A DNA stretch of 7,444 nucleotides from Alphaproteobacteria bacterium (GTDB lineage: Bacteria > Pseudomonadota > Alphaproteobacteria > ATCC43930 > CGMCC-115725): positions 1 to 7,444 of the forward strand of contig JASHRZ010000143.1 in the NCBI GenBank assembly GCA_030037055.1, given 5' to 3'. This document shows, in pieces, positions 1-6,625 of this stretch. The translations under genes and the position numbers were made by a program. The stretch's first letter is position 1. Every line of letters starts with the position of its first letter. Under the pieces are notes generated by a model. It searched no databases. It was given only the letters and a program-made list of their open reading frames with translations, and had not been told where the DNA came from.

Positions 1-606
1 TACGCGACGCCCCGCGTGCTCGATGTGCTCCGTGCCAACGGCATCTTCAACGTGCTCGCCGCCGAGCACGTCGCGCGCCGGCCGATGCTGCCGGGCGCGG
101 CGGTCGACCTTGCCGCCAAGGACGGCGCGCGGCTCGGCCTGCGGGTCGAGGCCTTCACCGTGCCGGGCAAGGTGGCGCTCTATCTCGAGGACGCGGCGAT
201 CGAGCAGCACTTAGCGCAACGTTCGCAGGACACGATCGGCCTTATGATCTCGGCCCCGGCGACCGGCAAGCGCTTCTATTATGTTCCGGCTTGCGCGGCG
301 CTCGATGGCGAGCTCGCCGCGCGGCTCGCCGAAGCGCCGTTGTTGTTTTTCGACGGGACCTTGTGGCGGGACGACGAGATGATCCGCGCCGGCCTTGGCG
401 CCAAGACCGGCCGGCGCATGGGCCATCTTAGCGTCTCCGGGACGGCCGGTTCGATGGCGGCACTTGCCGCGCTTGGCGTCAAGCGCAAGCTCTTCATCCA
501 CATCAACAACACCAACCCCATCCTCTGCCTGGGCTCGGCCGAGCGCCAGGCGGTCGAGGCGGCCGGCTGGGAAGTCGCGCGCGACGGCCTTGAGATCGAG
601 CTCTGA
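1..606 (+). CDS. pqqB: PqqB, pyrroloquinoline quinone biosynthesis protein B (5' end missing)
   Basis: This is the C-terminal 201 residues of PqqB, read in frame from base 1 to a TGA stop; the family is about 300 residues, so roughly the first third lies outside the window. PqqB has a metallo-beta-lactamase fold and acts in the cytoplasm in PQQ cofactor assembly. The metal-binding HxHxDH motif would be upstream and cannot be checked here. Visible family hallmarks, numbered within this fragment, are VPGKVALYLED (54-64), FDGTLWRDDEMI (117-128), GRRMGH (137-142), FIHINNTNPIL (165-175) and the ending AAGWEVARDGLEIEL. The segment after NTNPIL reads CLGSAER, where most relatives I recall have an acidic stretch before SPER. 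No break is visible. The next gene is not pqqC but a putative PQQ-using enzyme on the same strand, which supports a PQQ-related locus. Identification is firm. Confidence 0.95.
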   Translation, partial: YATPRVLDVLRANGIFNVLAAEHVARRPMLPGAAVDLAAKDGARLGLRVEAFTVPGKVALYLEDAAIEQHLAQRSQDTIGLMISAPATGKRFYYVPACAALDGELAARLAEAPLLFFDGTLWRDDEMIRAGLGAKTGRRMGHLSVSGTAGSMAALAALGVKRKLFIHINNTNPILCLGSAERQAVEAAGWEVARDGLEIEL

Positions 607-655
607 GCCGGCGCCGTTTCTGCGGTTGGCATCGGCACCGCTATGCTCGACTCCC

Positions 656-659
656 GGAG
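656..659 (+). promoter_or_regulatory. Ribosome binding site of the beta-propeller dehydrogenase gene
   Basis: GGAG lies five bases before the ATG at 665. It is a good Shine-Dalgarno match and settles the start, because the frame stays open far upstream into pqqB and longer starts would have no such site. The 58-base gap holding it shows no convincing promoter or terminator. Confidence 0.7.
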
Positions 660-664
660 AAACC

Positions 665-1978
665 ATGCGCTTGCCCGCCCGCTTGCTGTGCCGCCAAGTC
701 CTGTCGCTGCTTCTGGCGCTGCCCCTGGCAACCGCAGGCGCCGCGGTTTCCGGCGCGCGCGCATGGGCCGAGCCGGCGTTGAGCGGCGAGGCGGCCTATG
801 GCGACTGGACGGCGGATGCGCCGGGCGTCACGCGCCGCATCACGCCGGCCGATCTGCCGCCACCCTATGCCACGCGCAGCGTGGCGAACGGCGCGCGGCT
901 CATAGGCCGACCGGAGGGCGCGCTGCCCCAGGCGCCGCCCGGCTTCAAGGTCGAGGCCTTCGCCGCCGGCCTTGCCGCGCCGCGGCTGCTGCGCGCCGCG
1001 CCTGACGGCGAGATCTTCCTGGCCGAAATGGAGCAAGGCGCGATTCTGGTCTTGCGGGACAACGGCCCCGGCAAGCCGGCCACGGTCACGACCTATGCCG
1101 AAGGCCTCGACGAGCCCTTCGGCCTCGCCTTCTATCCGCCCGGTTCCGACCCCTGGTATCTCTATGTCGGCACGATTGGCGCGGTGTTGCGTTTTGCCTA
1201 TCGCAAGGGCGAGGTTGCGGCGCGCGGCGCACCTGAGACCGTCGTGCCGCGCCTGCCCCAAGGCGGCCACCGCACGCGCGACATCGTGTTCGCGCCCGAC
1301 GGGCGCAAGCTGCTCGTCTCGGTGGGCTCCGCCTCCAACGACCAGGAAGGCGGCAGCGACGAGACCGGGCGCGCCGACATTCTCGAATTCAATCCGGACG
1401 GCAGCGCGATGCGCCGCTTTGCCGGCGGCATCCGCAATCCCGTCGGGCTGGCGATCCATCCCGCGACCGGCGATCTCTGGACGGCGGTCAACGAGCGCGA
1501 CGGGCTTGGCGACGATCTGCCGCCCGACTATGTCACGCGGGTGCGCGACGGCGGCTTCTACGGCTGGCCCTGGTATTATATCGGCGATCACCGGGACCCC
1601 CGGCACCGGGGCGAGCATCCCGAGCTCGCGGGGGCCATCGCCGTGCCGGACGTGCTGATCCAGCCGCATTCCGCGCCGCTGCAGCTTGCTGTCTATACCG
1701 GCAGGCAATTCCCGGCCGAATACCGCGGTGACATTTTCGTCGCGCTGCACGGTTCGTGGAATCGCTCGCGGCGCACCGGCTACAAGGTGGTGCGCGTTAT
1801 GCTGCGCGACGGCGAGCCCACCGGAGCGTATCAGGATTTTCTCACAGGCTTCGTCACCGCCGACGGCGATGTCTGGGGCCGACCTGTGGGTGTCGCGGTC
1901 GCGGCCGACGGCTCGCTCCTGGTCGCCGAGGATGCCAACGGCATGGTGTGGCGCATCTCCTACGTCGCCGGCCGTTGA
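665..1978 (+). CDS. Periplasmic PQQ-dependent sugar dehydrogenase-like protein (sorbosone dehydrogenase family)
   Basis: This complete 437-residue protein belongs to the soluble glucose/sorbosone dehydrogenase superfamily, six-bladed beta-propellers that oxidise sugars or aldehydes with bound PQQ in the periplasm. The start at 665 gives a Sec-type signal peptide: basic residues, a hydrophobic run at about 11-28, and likely cleavage after AWA near residue 35. Family motifs follow in order: GGHRTRDIVFAPDG (200-213), whose His202 aligns with the catalytic-base His of soluble glucose dehydrogenase; IRNPVGLA (256-263); NERDGLGDD (277-285); DGGFYGWPW (295-303); HGSWNRS (362-368); and GRPVGV (405-410). 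The mature part has no cysteine, so there is no haem c domain, and electrons would need a separate acceptor. Its position directly after pqqB supports PQQ use. The substrate cannot be told from sequence. Some superfamily members have no demonstrated PQQ activity, so the enzymatic role is inferred. Confidence 0.87.
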   Translation: MRLPARLLCRQVLSLLLALPLATAGAAVSGARAWAEPALSGEAAYGDWTADAPGVTRRITPADLPPPYATRSVANGARLIGRPEGALPQAPPGFKVEAFAAGLAAPRLLRAAPDGEIFLAEMEQGAILVLRDNGPGKPATVTTYAEGLDEPFGLAFYPPGSDPWYLYVGTIGAVLRFAYRKGEVAARGAPETVVPRLPQGGHRTRDIVFAPDGRKLLVSVGSASNDQEGGSDETGRADILEFNPDGSAMRRFAGGIRNPVGLAIHPATGDLWTAVNERDGLGDDLPPDYVTRVRDGGFYGWPWYYIGDHRDPRHRGEHPELAGAIAVPDVLIQPHSAPLQLAVYTGRQFPAEYRGDIFVALHGSWNRSRRTGYKVVRVMLRDGEPTGAYQDFLTGFVTADGDVWGRPVGVAVAADGSLLVAEDANGMVWRISYVAGR

Positions 1979-2021
1979 GGCTGGCGTCGGCGCTCTCCAC
2001 CCATTATGGTCGCGCGGTAAC

Positions 2022-2027
2022 AGGGAG
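2022..2027 (+). promoter_or_regulatory. Ribosome binding site of the Nudix gene
   Basis: AGGGAG sits six bases before the ATG at 2034. It selects this start over the long in-frame extension that runs back into the preceding gene. It is the strongest Shine-Dalgarno sequence in the five-gene run that follows; the downstream genes lack comparable sites and probably rely on coupling. Confidence 0.7.
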
Positions 2028-2033
2028 AACGCC

Positions 2034-2858
2034 ATGAACGATGCCGCACGGATCAAGCCGCGGCCGGCCTCGACCGTGCTGCTGCTGCGCGATGGTCCCG
2101 GCGGGATCGAAGTGCTGATGGTGACGCGCAATGTCGCCTCGGACTTCGCGTCGGGCGCGCTCGTGTTTCCCGGCGGGCGCGTGGATGCCGCCGACGCCGA
2201 GCCGGCGACGCTGTCGCGCTGCCGCGAGGTCGCCGGCGCCGATGCGGTGGCGATGGCCTTCCGCGTCGCGGCGGTGCGCGAGACCTTCGAGGAGGCGCAT
2301 TTGTTGCTGGCCCGGCGCGCGGGCGGCGACGGGCTGCTCGCCGCCGAGGAGGTCGACACGCTCGAATCCTCCCTGGCGGCGCGTCTGGGCCGCGCTCCGC
2401 ATTTCGCCGATATCCTTGCCGCAGGCGGGATCGAGCTCGCCGCCGACCTGCTGGTGCCCTTTGCCCACTGGATCACCCCCGCCGGGCCGCCCAAGCGCTT
2501 CGACACGCATTTCTTCCTGGCGCCGGCGCCGGCGGATCAGGTGGCGGCGCATGACGGGCGCGAGGCGGTCGATACGGTATGGATCTCGCCGCACCAGGCG
2601 ATCGCCGATTCCGAAGCACGGCGCATCACTTTGGTCTTTGCCACGCGCATGAACCTCGCAAAGCTCGGCCGCAGCCGCACCGTCGCGGAAGCGCTCGCCG
2701 CCGCGCGCGCGGATACCATCGTCACGGTCTGCCCCGAGCTGGTCGAATCGCCCGAGGGCAAGCTGCTGCGCATCCCCGCCGCCGCCGGCTATGGCATCAC
2801 CGAGATGCCCGCCAACCTCACCTCGCGGGCCTGGGTGCCGCGCGGCACAGGCTCTTAA
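2034..2858 (+). CDS. Nudix hydrolase, long-insertion (NUDT19-like) type
   Basis: This 274-residue cytoplasmic protein is predicted to hydrolyse a nucleoside-diphosphate-linked compound. Eukaryotic proteins of similar layout, such as NUDT19, cleave the diphosphate of CoA or acyl-CoA. The opening RPASTVLLLRD (10-20) and IEVLMVTRN (25-33) are the first Nudix strands. The Nudix box is split: FPGGRVD (45-51) carries its glycine start, and RETFEEAH (82-89) carries the metal-binding REXXEE helix. The gap between them is about 20 residues longer than the canonical GX5EX7REUXEEXGU spacing. The box glycine after EE is replaced by His89. The metal-binding acidic residues Glu86 and Glu87 are kept, so activity remains plausible. 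VPFAHWITPAGPPKRFDTHFF (141-161) is typical of this subgroup. The stop lies 3 bases before the importer binding-protein start, so the gene probably heads that operon. Family is sure; substrate is unknown. Confidence 0.88.
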   Translation: MNDAARIKPRPASTVLLLRDGPGGIEVLMVTRNVASDFASGALVFPGGRVDAADAEPATLSRCREVAGADAVAMAFRVAAVRETFEEAHLLLARRAGGDGLLAAEEVDTLESSLAARLGRAPHFADILAAGGIELAADLLVPFAHWITPAGPPKRFDTHFFLAPAPADQVAAHDGREAVDTVWISPHQAIADSEARRITLVFATRMNLAKLGRSRTVAEALAAARADTIVTVCPELVESPEGKLLRIPAAAGYGITEMPANLTSRAWVPRGTGS

Positions 2859-2861
2859 TCG

Positions 2862-3797
2862 ATGGGCCGGCCCCGAGCGGCAATCGCTCGCCTCGTCGCC
2901 GGCGCTTTCCTTGCTCTCGCCCTTCTTGCCGCCGACCGGTCTGCCGCGCAGGAGGCGGTACGGGTCGCCTCCAAGCTCGATACCGAGAGCTCGCTCCTCG
3001 GCGCGATGATCCTACTGGTGCTGGAGGCGGCCGGCATCAAGACCGTCAACAAGCTGCAGCTCGGCCCGACCAACATCCTGCGCCGCGCCATTATCGCCGG
3101 CGAGATCGACATCTATCCCGAATATACCGGCAACGGCGCGCTGTTCTATGCCGATGAGCAAGACCCCGTCTGGAAGGATGCTCGGGCCGGATACGACAAG
3201 GTGCGCTCGCTCGATCTGGCGCGGCACGGACTCGTCTGGTTGGCGCCGGCGCCGGCCGACAACAGCTGGGTTATCGCCGTGCCGCGCGCCGTCGCCGTCG
3301 CCAACAACCTCGCGACGATGGCCGATTTCGCCGCCTGGGTGCGGCGCGGCGGCGCGGTCAAGCTCGCCGCCTCGGCCGAGTTCGTCGAAAGCCCGGCGGC
3401 GCTCCCCGCCTTCGAAAGAAGCTATGATTTCTCGCTTCGCCCGTCCTTGCTGCTCGTGCTCGCCGGCGGCGACACTGCCGTCATCTTGCGTGCGGCGGCG
3501 GAGGGACTCTCCGGCGTCAACGCCGCCATGGCCTACGCTACCGACGGCGCCTTGGCGGCGCTCGGTCTCGTGGTGCTGAGCGATCCTCGCCGGGCGCAGG
3601 TCATCTACGCGCCGGCGCCTGTGGTGCGCGCCGCCGTGCTCGAGCGCTACCCCGCCATCCGCGACAGCCTCGCCTCGGTGTTCGGCGCCCTCGACACGGC
3701 GAGCCTGCGCCGCCTCAACGCCAGAATCGCGGTCGATGGCGCGGTCGCGCGCACCGTGGCCGCCGACTATCTTCGCTCGCGCGGCCGGCTGCCATAA
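2862..3797 (+). CDS. osmF: Osmoprotectant ABC importer, periplasmic binding protein (YehZ/OsmF type)
   Basis: This complete 311-residue binding protein belongs to the glycine betaine/choline/carnitine (OpuC/OsmF) family and most resembles E. coli YehZ (OsmF). It has an N-terminal signal peptide: Arg-rich start, hydrophobic run at about 11-24, and likely cleavage near SAAQ at 30. No cysteine follows, so it is soluble rather than a lipoprotein. Diagnostic stretches are ASKLDTESSLLG (36-47), KTVNKLQLGPT (60-70), GEIDIYPEYTGNG (80-92), WLAPAPADNSW (126-136) and GVNAAMAYATDG (218-229). The ATG is 3 bases after the Nudix stop in the same reading frame (TAA-TCG-ATG), with only a weak upstream AGG, so translational coupling is likely. 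Two permeases and an ATPase follow. By family the ligand is a betaine-like compatible solute; E. coli YehZYXW is reported as a low-affinity glycine betaine system. The exact ligand here is not shown. Confidence 0.92.
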   Translation: MGRPRAAIARLVAGAFLALALLAADRSAAQEAVRVASKLDTESSLLGAMILLVLEAAGIKTVNKLQLGPTNILRRAIIAGEIDIYPEYTGNGALFYADEQDPVWKDARAGYDKVRSLDLARHGLVWLAPAPADNSWVIAVPRAVAVANNLATMADFAAWVRRGGAVKLAASAEFVESPAALPAFERSYDFSLRPSLLLVLAGGDTAVILRAAAEGLSGVNAAMAYATDGALAALGLVVLSDPRRAQVIYAPAPVVRAAVLERYPAIRDSLASVFGALDTASLRRLNARIAVDGAVARTVAADYLRSRGRLP

Positions 3798-3804
3798 GCC
3801 GGCG

Positions 3805-4956
3805 ATGGTGCGCAACCGCGTTCTCCTTGTGCTGCTGCTGGCGGGGCTGCTCGCCGCGCCGAGCCTTGCCTTTCTCACGCTCGCTCCCAACCGCCTCGTC
3901 TCCGGCGCGCCGATCAGCCTTGGAGCGGCGCTTCACGGCGAGGCGCTCATCCTGCTTCTTCCGGCCGTCCTGCTCGCGCTCGGCGTTTTTCTGCCGCAGC
4001 GTCGGGCACTCCACGCCCTGACCGCGGCGGCAGCGGCGGGCTTTCTGCTCCTGCTGGTCCGGCTTGCCGGCAGCGAGGCGGCACTGCTGGCGCAAACGGC
4101 GCCGCCGGTCGCGCGCATCTCGCTCGGCGGCGCCTTCTGGGTGCTGTTGATCATCGCCGCTCTGGCGCTGAGCGACGCCTTGCGCCGCCTCGCGGTGCCG
4201 GCGCCGGCGGGAGTGCTGCTGGGCGCCGTCGTGGTCGGCGCGCTCGGCCTGCTGCTGCTGTCGGGTGCGCTCGACTCGCTGGCGATCGTGCGGGAATACG
4301 CGGCGCGGCGCACGGCCTTTGCCGCGGCCATCCTCCGTCACGCCGCGATGGTCGCTTTGGCGCTGTTGCCGACGGTGCTGCTGGGCCTGCCGCTCGGCGT
4401 GCTGGCACGGCGGCGGGAGGCGCTGGCGGCGTGGCTCTTCCCGCTGCTCAATGTCGTCCAGACGATTCCCTCGATCGCGCTCTTCGGCGTGCTGCTGGCG
4501 CCGCTGTCGGGGCTGGCCGGGCATTTTCCGGCGCTCGCGCGCTTCGGCATCGGCGGCGTCGGCGTGCTCCCGGCGGTGATCGCGCTCATCCTCTACGCGC
4601 TGCTGCCGGTGACGCGCAACACCAGCGAAGGGCTCGCCGGCGTCTCGCCGGCGGCGCTCGAGGCGGGGCGCGGGCTCGGCATGACGCCGCGGCAGCTGCT
4701 CTGGCGCGTGGAGCTGCCGCTGGCGCTGCCGGTGATCCTCTCGGGCCTGCGCATCGCCGCCCTCCAGACGATCGGCCTTGCCGCGGTGGCGGCGCTGATC
4801 GGCGCCGGCGGGCTCGGCGCCATCATGTTCCAGGGCCTGTTCGCCGATGCGCTCGATCTGGTGCTGCTCGGCGTCCTGCCGATCATCTTGATGGCGCTCG
4901 CCGCCAATGTACTGTTTGATCTCGGCCTCGGCCGTCTGCGCCGGTTGCGGCGATGA
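3805..4956 (+). CDS. yehY: Osmoprotectant ABC importer, inner-membrane permease 1 (YehY type)
   Basis: This 383-residue integral membrane protein forms half of the importer channel. It is close to the length I recall for E. coli YehY and much longer than the usual OpuCB-type permease, because the N-terminal half carries extra membrane segments. Hydrophobic segments appear at about 5-25, 47-63, 70-87, 110-125, 134-153, 178-200, 210-232, 252-269, 318-340 and 351-372. The C-terminal part is the binding-protein-dependent permease domain, with VVQTIPSIALFG (217-228), ALLPVTRNTSEGL (265-277) and the ATPase-contacting EAA loop at about 286-314 (EAGRGLGM...ELPLALP). The ATG at 3805 is chosen because it starts the first hydrophobic segment 7 bases after the osmF stop. 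The frame is open further upstream, but that part shows no membrane-protein character. No clear ribosome binding site is seen. GTG at 3808 is an alternative start. Confidence 0.9.
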   Translation: MVRNRVLLVLLLAGLLAAPSLAFLTLAPNRLVSGAPISLGAALHGEALILLLPAVLLALGVFLPQRRALHALTAAAAAGFLLLLVRLAGSEAALLAQTAPPVARISLGGAFWVLLIIAALALSDALRRLAVPAPAGVLLGAVVVGALGLLLLSGALDSLAIVREYAARRTAFAAAILRHAAMVALALLPTVLLGLPLGVLARRREALAAWLFPLLNVVQTIPSIALFGVLLAPLSGLAGHFPALARFGIGGVGVLPAVIALILYALLPVTRNTSEGLAGVSPAALEAGRGLGMTPRQLLWRVELPLALPVILSGLRIAALQTIGLAAVAALIGAGGLGAIMFQGLFADALDLVLLGVLPIILMALAANVLFDLGLGRLRRLRR

Positions 4957-5879
4957 TCGAGTTCGAGCATGTCACGAAGCGCTATGGCGCATCCGCCGTG
5001 GTCGAGAATCTCTCGCTCGCCGTCGCCGGCGGCGAGTTCTGCGTCATCATCGGCACCTCCGGCGCGGGCAAATCGACCGCGCTCAAGATGATCAATCAGC
5101 TCGTGTCTCCATCGGAAGGACGGGTGCGCGTCAACGGCGAGGATGTGCGCCTTGCGCCACCGGCGGCGCTTCGCCGCCGCATCGGCTATGTCATCCAGTC
5201 GATCGGTCTCTTTCCGCATTGGACGGTGGCGCGCAACATCGGCGCCGTGCCGGAGCTGATAGGCTGGTCCAAGAGGCGGATTCGCGCGCGTGCCGCCGAG
5301 CTGCTGACTCTGCTGAAGTTGGCGCCGGACGCCTTTCTCGACCGCTACCCGCACGAGCTGTCGGTCGGCCAGCAGCAGCGCGTCGGCATCGCTCGCGCCC
5401 TGGCGGCGGACCAGGACATCCTGCTGATGGACGAGCCGTTCGGGGCGCTCGATCCGATCACCCGCGAGGCGCTGCAAGCGGAAATTGCCGAGATTCAGCG
5501 GGCGAGCCGCAAGACCGTCGTCTTCGTCACGCACGATATGGATGAGGCACTGAGGCTCGGCTCGCGCATCGCCGTGATGGATCGGGGCCGCCTGGTGCAG
5601 GCGGCAACGCCGCTCGAGCTTCTGACCGCGCCGGCGAGCGATTTCGTGCGCGACCTCGTCGGCCGCGACGATCTGGGCGTCAAGCTTTTGGGTCTCGCGA
5701 CGGTGGCGAGCCGCCTGCGCGCCGGCGTGCCGGCGCCGGGCGAGCCCATTGCCGCCGGCGCCAGCCTCCGCCGGGCGCTGTCGCGCATGGTGGCGGAAGG
5801 CCGCGACCGGCTCGGCGTGGTAGATGGGGACGGCCGCCCGCTCGGCGCCATTCATCTCGCGGATCTGCTGCGGCGATGA
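4953..5879 (+). CDS. yehX: Osmoprotectant ABC importer, ATPase (YehX/OpuCA type)
   Basis: This 308-residue cytoplasmic ATPase powers the importer. Motifs occur in order: Walker A GTSGAGKS (34-41, Lys40), Q-loop Gln82 in VIQSIGLFPH, signature LSVGQQQR (136-143), Walker B ILLMDE (156-161) with FGALD (163-167), and the switch His194 in VTHD. VIQSIGLFPHWTV is typical of glycine betaine/OpuCA-type ATPases. The signature has Val where LSGGQ has its first Gly. After residue 240 comes a short regulatory tail whose end, LGVVDGDGRPLGAIHLADLLRR in two parts (287-296, 297-308), looks like one CBS half-domain rather than the tandem CBS pair of OpuA/OpuCA relatives. In such relatives CBS domains sense ionic strength; whether this single unit senses anything is unknown. 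The start codon overlaps the yehY stop as ATGA, and the stop overlaps the yehW start the same way. Confidence 0.93.
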   Translation: MIEFEHVTKRYGASAVVENLSLAVAGGEFCVIIGTSGAGKSTALKMINQLVSPSEGRVRVNGEDVRLAPPAALRRRIGYVIQSIGLFPHWTVARNIGAVPELIGWSKRRIRARAAELLTLLKLAPDAFLDRYPHELSVGQQQRVGIARALAADQDILLMDEPFGALDPITREALQAEIAEIQRASRKTVVFVTHDMDEALRLGSRIAVMDRGRLVQAATPLELLTAPASDFVRDLVGRDDLGVKLLGLATVASRLRAGVPAPGEPIAAGASLRRALSRMVAEGRDRLGVVDGDGRPLGAIHLADLLRR

Positions 5880-6625
5880 GGGCGCGGCTGCGCGATCCCC
5901 TGCTTTGGACGAGCCTCGCGCTGGTCGCCCTGGTGCTGGCGCTGCCGCGGTCGAAGCCGCTCTTTGCCGCGCTTTTTCCTGGCCTCGAGCGGCCGCTTTT
6001 CGAGCTTGACGACTTTGCCGCTCTCCTCGCCGGCCATCTCCTGCTGGTCGGCGCTTCGAGCGGCGCCGCCGTCCTCCTCGGGCTCGGCGCCGGAATTTTC
6101 GTCACGCGGGCCGCCGGGGCGGAATTCCGCGGCCTGGTGGAGACGATCATCACCATCGGCCAGACGTTTCCGCCCGTGGCGGTGCTGGCGGTGGCGGTGC
6201 CGGTCATCGGCTTCGGCTTCGATCCCGCCTTCATCGCCTTGCTGCTCTACGGCCTGTTGCCGATCGTCGACACCACCATCGCCGGACTCGCCGGCGTGCC
6301 GGCGCCACTGCGCGAGGCGGCGCGCGGCATGGGAATGGGCGAGGGGGCGATCCTGTGCAAGCTTGAGCTGCCGCTCGCCGCGCCGGTGATCCTCGCCGGC
6401 GTCCGCAGCTCGGTGATCATCAATGTCGGCACAGCGACGGTGGCGTCCACGGTCGGCGCGCGTACGCTGGGCCTGCCGATCATCATCGGCCTCAACGGCG
6501 CCAACCCCGCCTACATCCTCCAGGGCGCCGTGCCGGTGGCGCTGCTGGCGATCGTGCTCGATCTCGCCTTCGGCCGGCTGTTGGCGATGCTGCAGCCTCC
6601 GCGCTATTCCATGCCGAACAGCTGA
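5876..6625 (+). CDS. yehW: Osmoprotectant ABC importer, inner-membrane permease 2 (YehW type)
   Basis: This 249-residue membrane protein is the second channel subunit, close in size to E. coli YehW. Hydrophobic segments lie at about 12-24, 47-75, 88-112, 117-135, 168-190 and 214-238. ITIGQTFPPVAVLAVAVPV (92-110) and GLLPIVDTTIAGL (126-138) are characteristic of OpuCB/OpuCD-type permeases. The EAA loop is at about 147-174 (EAARGMGMG...ELPLAAP), and TATVASTVGARTLGLPI (186-201) follows. The gene starts inside the yehX stop (ATGA, 5876-5879) and is the last gene of the operon. Its final 22 bases overlap the stop end of the minus-strand ATPase remnant, so both tail sequences are shared. No terminator hairpin is visible at this junction. 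Confidence 0.92.
   Translation: MRARLRDPLLWTSLALVALVLALPRSKPLFAALFPGLERPLFELDDFAALLAGHLLLVGASSGAAVLLGLGAGIFVTRAAGAEFRGLVETIITIGQTFPPVAVLAVAVPVIGFGFDPAFIALLLYGLLPIVDTTIAGLAGVPAPLREAARGMGMGEGAILCKLELPLAAPVILAGVRSSVIINVGTATVASTVGARTLGLPIIIGLNGANPAYILQGAVPVALLAIVLDLAFGRLLAMLQPPRYSMPNS

Noticed and set aside
622..641. Inverted repeat GCGGT-N10-ACCGC in the gap after pqqB as a possible terminator
   Set aside because: The stem is only five base pairs with a ten-base loop and no following T-run, so it is within chance for this composition.
626..647. TTGGCA and TATGCT in the gap after pqqB, resembling a sigma-70 promoter, and a TGGCAT...GC pattern resembling a sigma-54 site
   Set aside because: The two hexamers are only 10 bases apart instead of about 17, and the sigma-54-like -12 part reads CCGC rather than TTGC. 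Neither is good enough to call.
395..664. Longer N-terminus for the beta-propeller dehydrogenase reaching back into pqqB
   Set aside because: It overlaps well-supported pqqB coding sequence and would bury the signal peptide. The ATG at 665 has a good ribosome binding site and gives a proper exported start.
641..2506. A 621-codon open frame on the minus strand opposite the dehydrogenase and Nudix genes, with similar long minus frames at 4593-5855 and 5852-7240
   Set aside because: Long antisense frames are expected in GC-rich coding DNA. Their translations are rich in Arg, His, Gly and Ala and match no family. The only real part is the start of the 7240 frame, which is the middle section of the broken ATPase.
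2518..2536. Repeated GC palindromes of the type GGCGCCGGCGCC here and near 3243, 4198, 5728 and 6298
   Set aside because: They all lie inside genes and encode Ala-Pro runs, so codon use in a high-GC genome explains them without a repeat family or binding site.
3736..3804. Longer N-terminus for the first permease beginning inside osmF
   Set aside because: The extra 23 residues are not hydrophobic, overlap osmF by more than 60 bases, and lack family character. The start at 3805 begins the first membrane segment directly.
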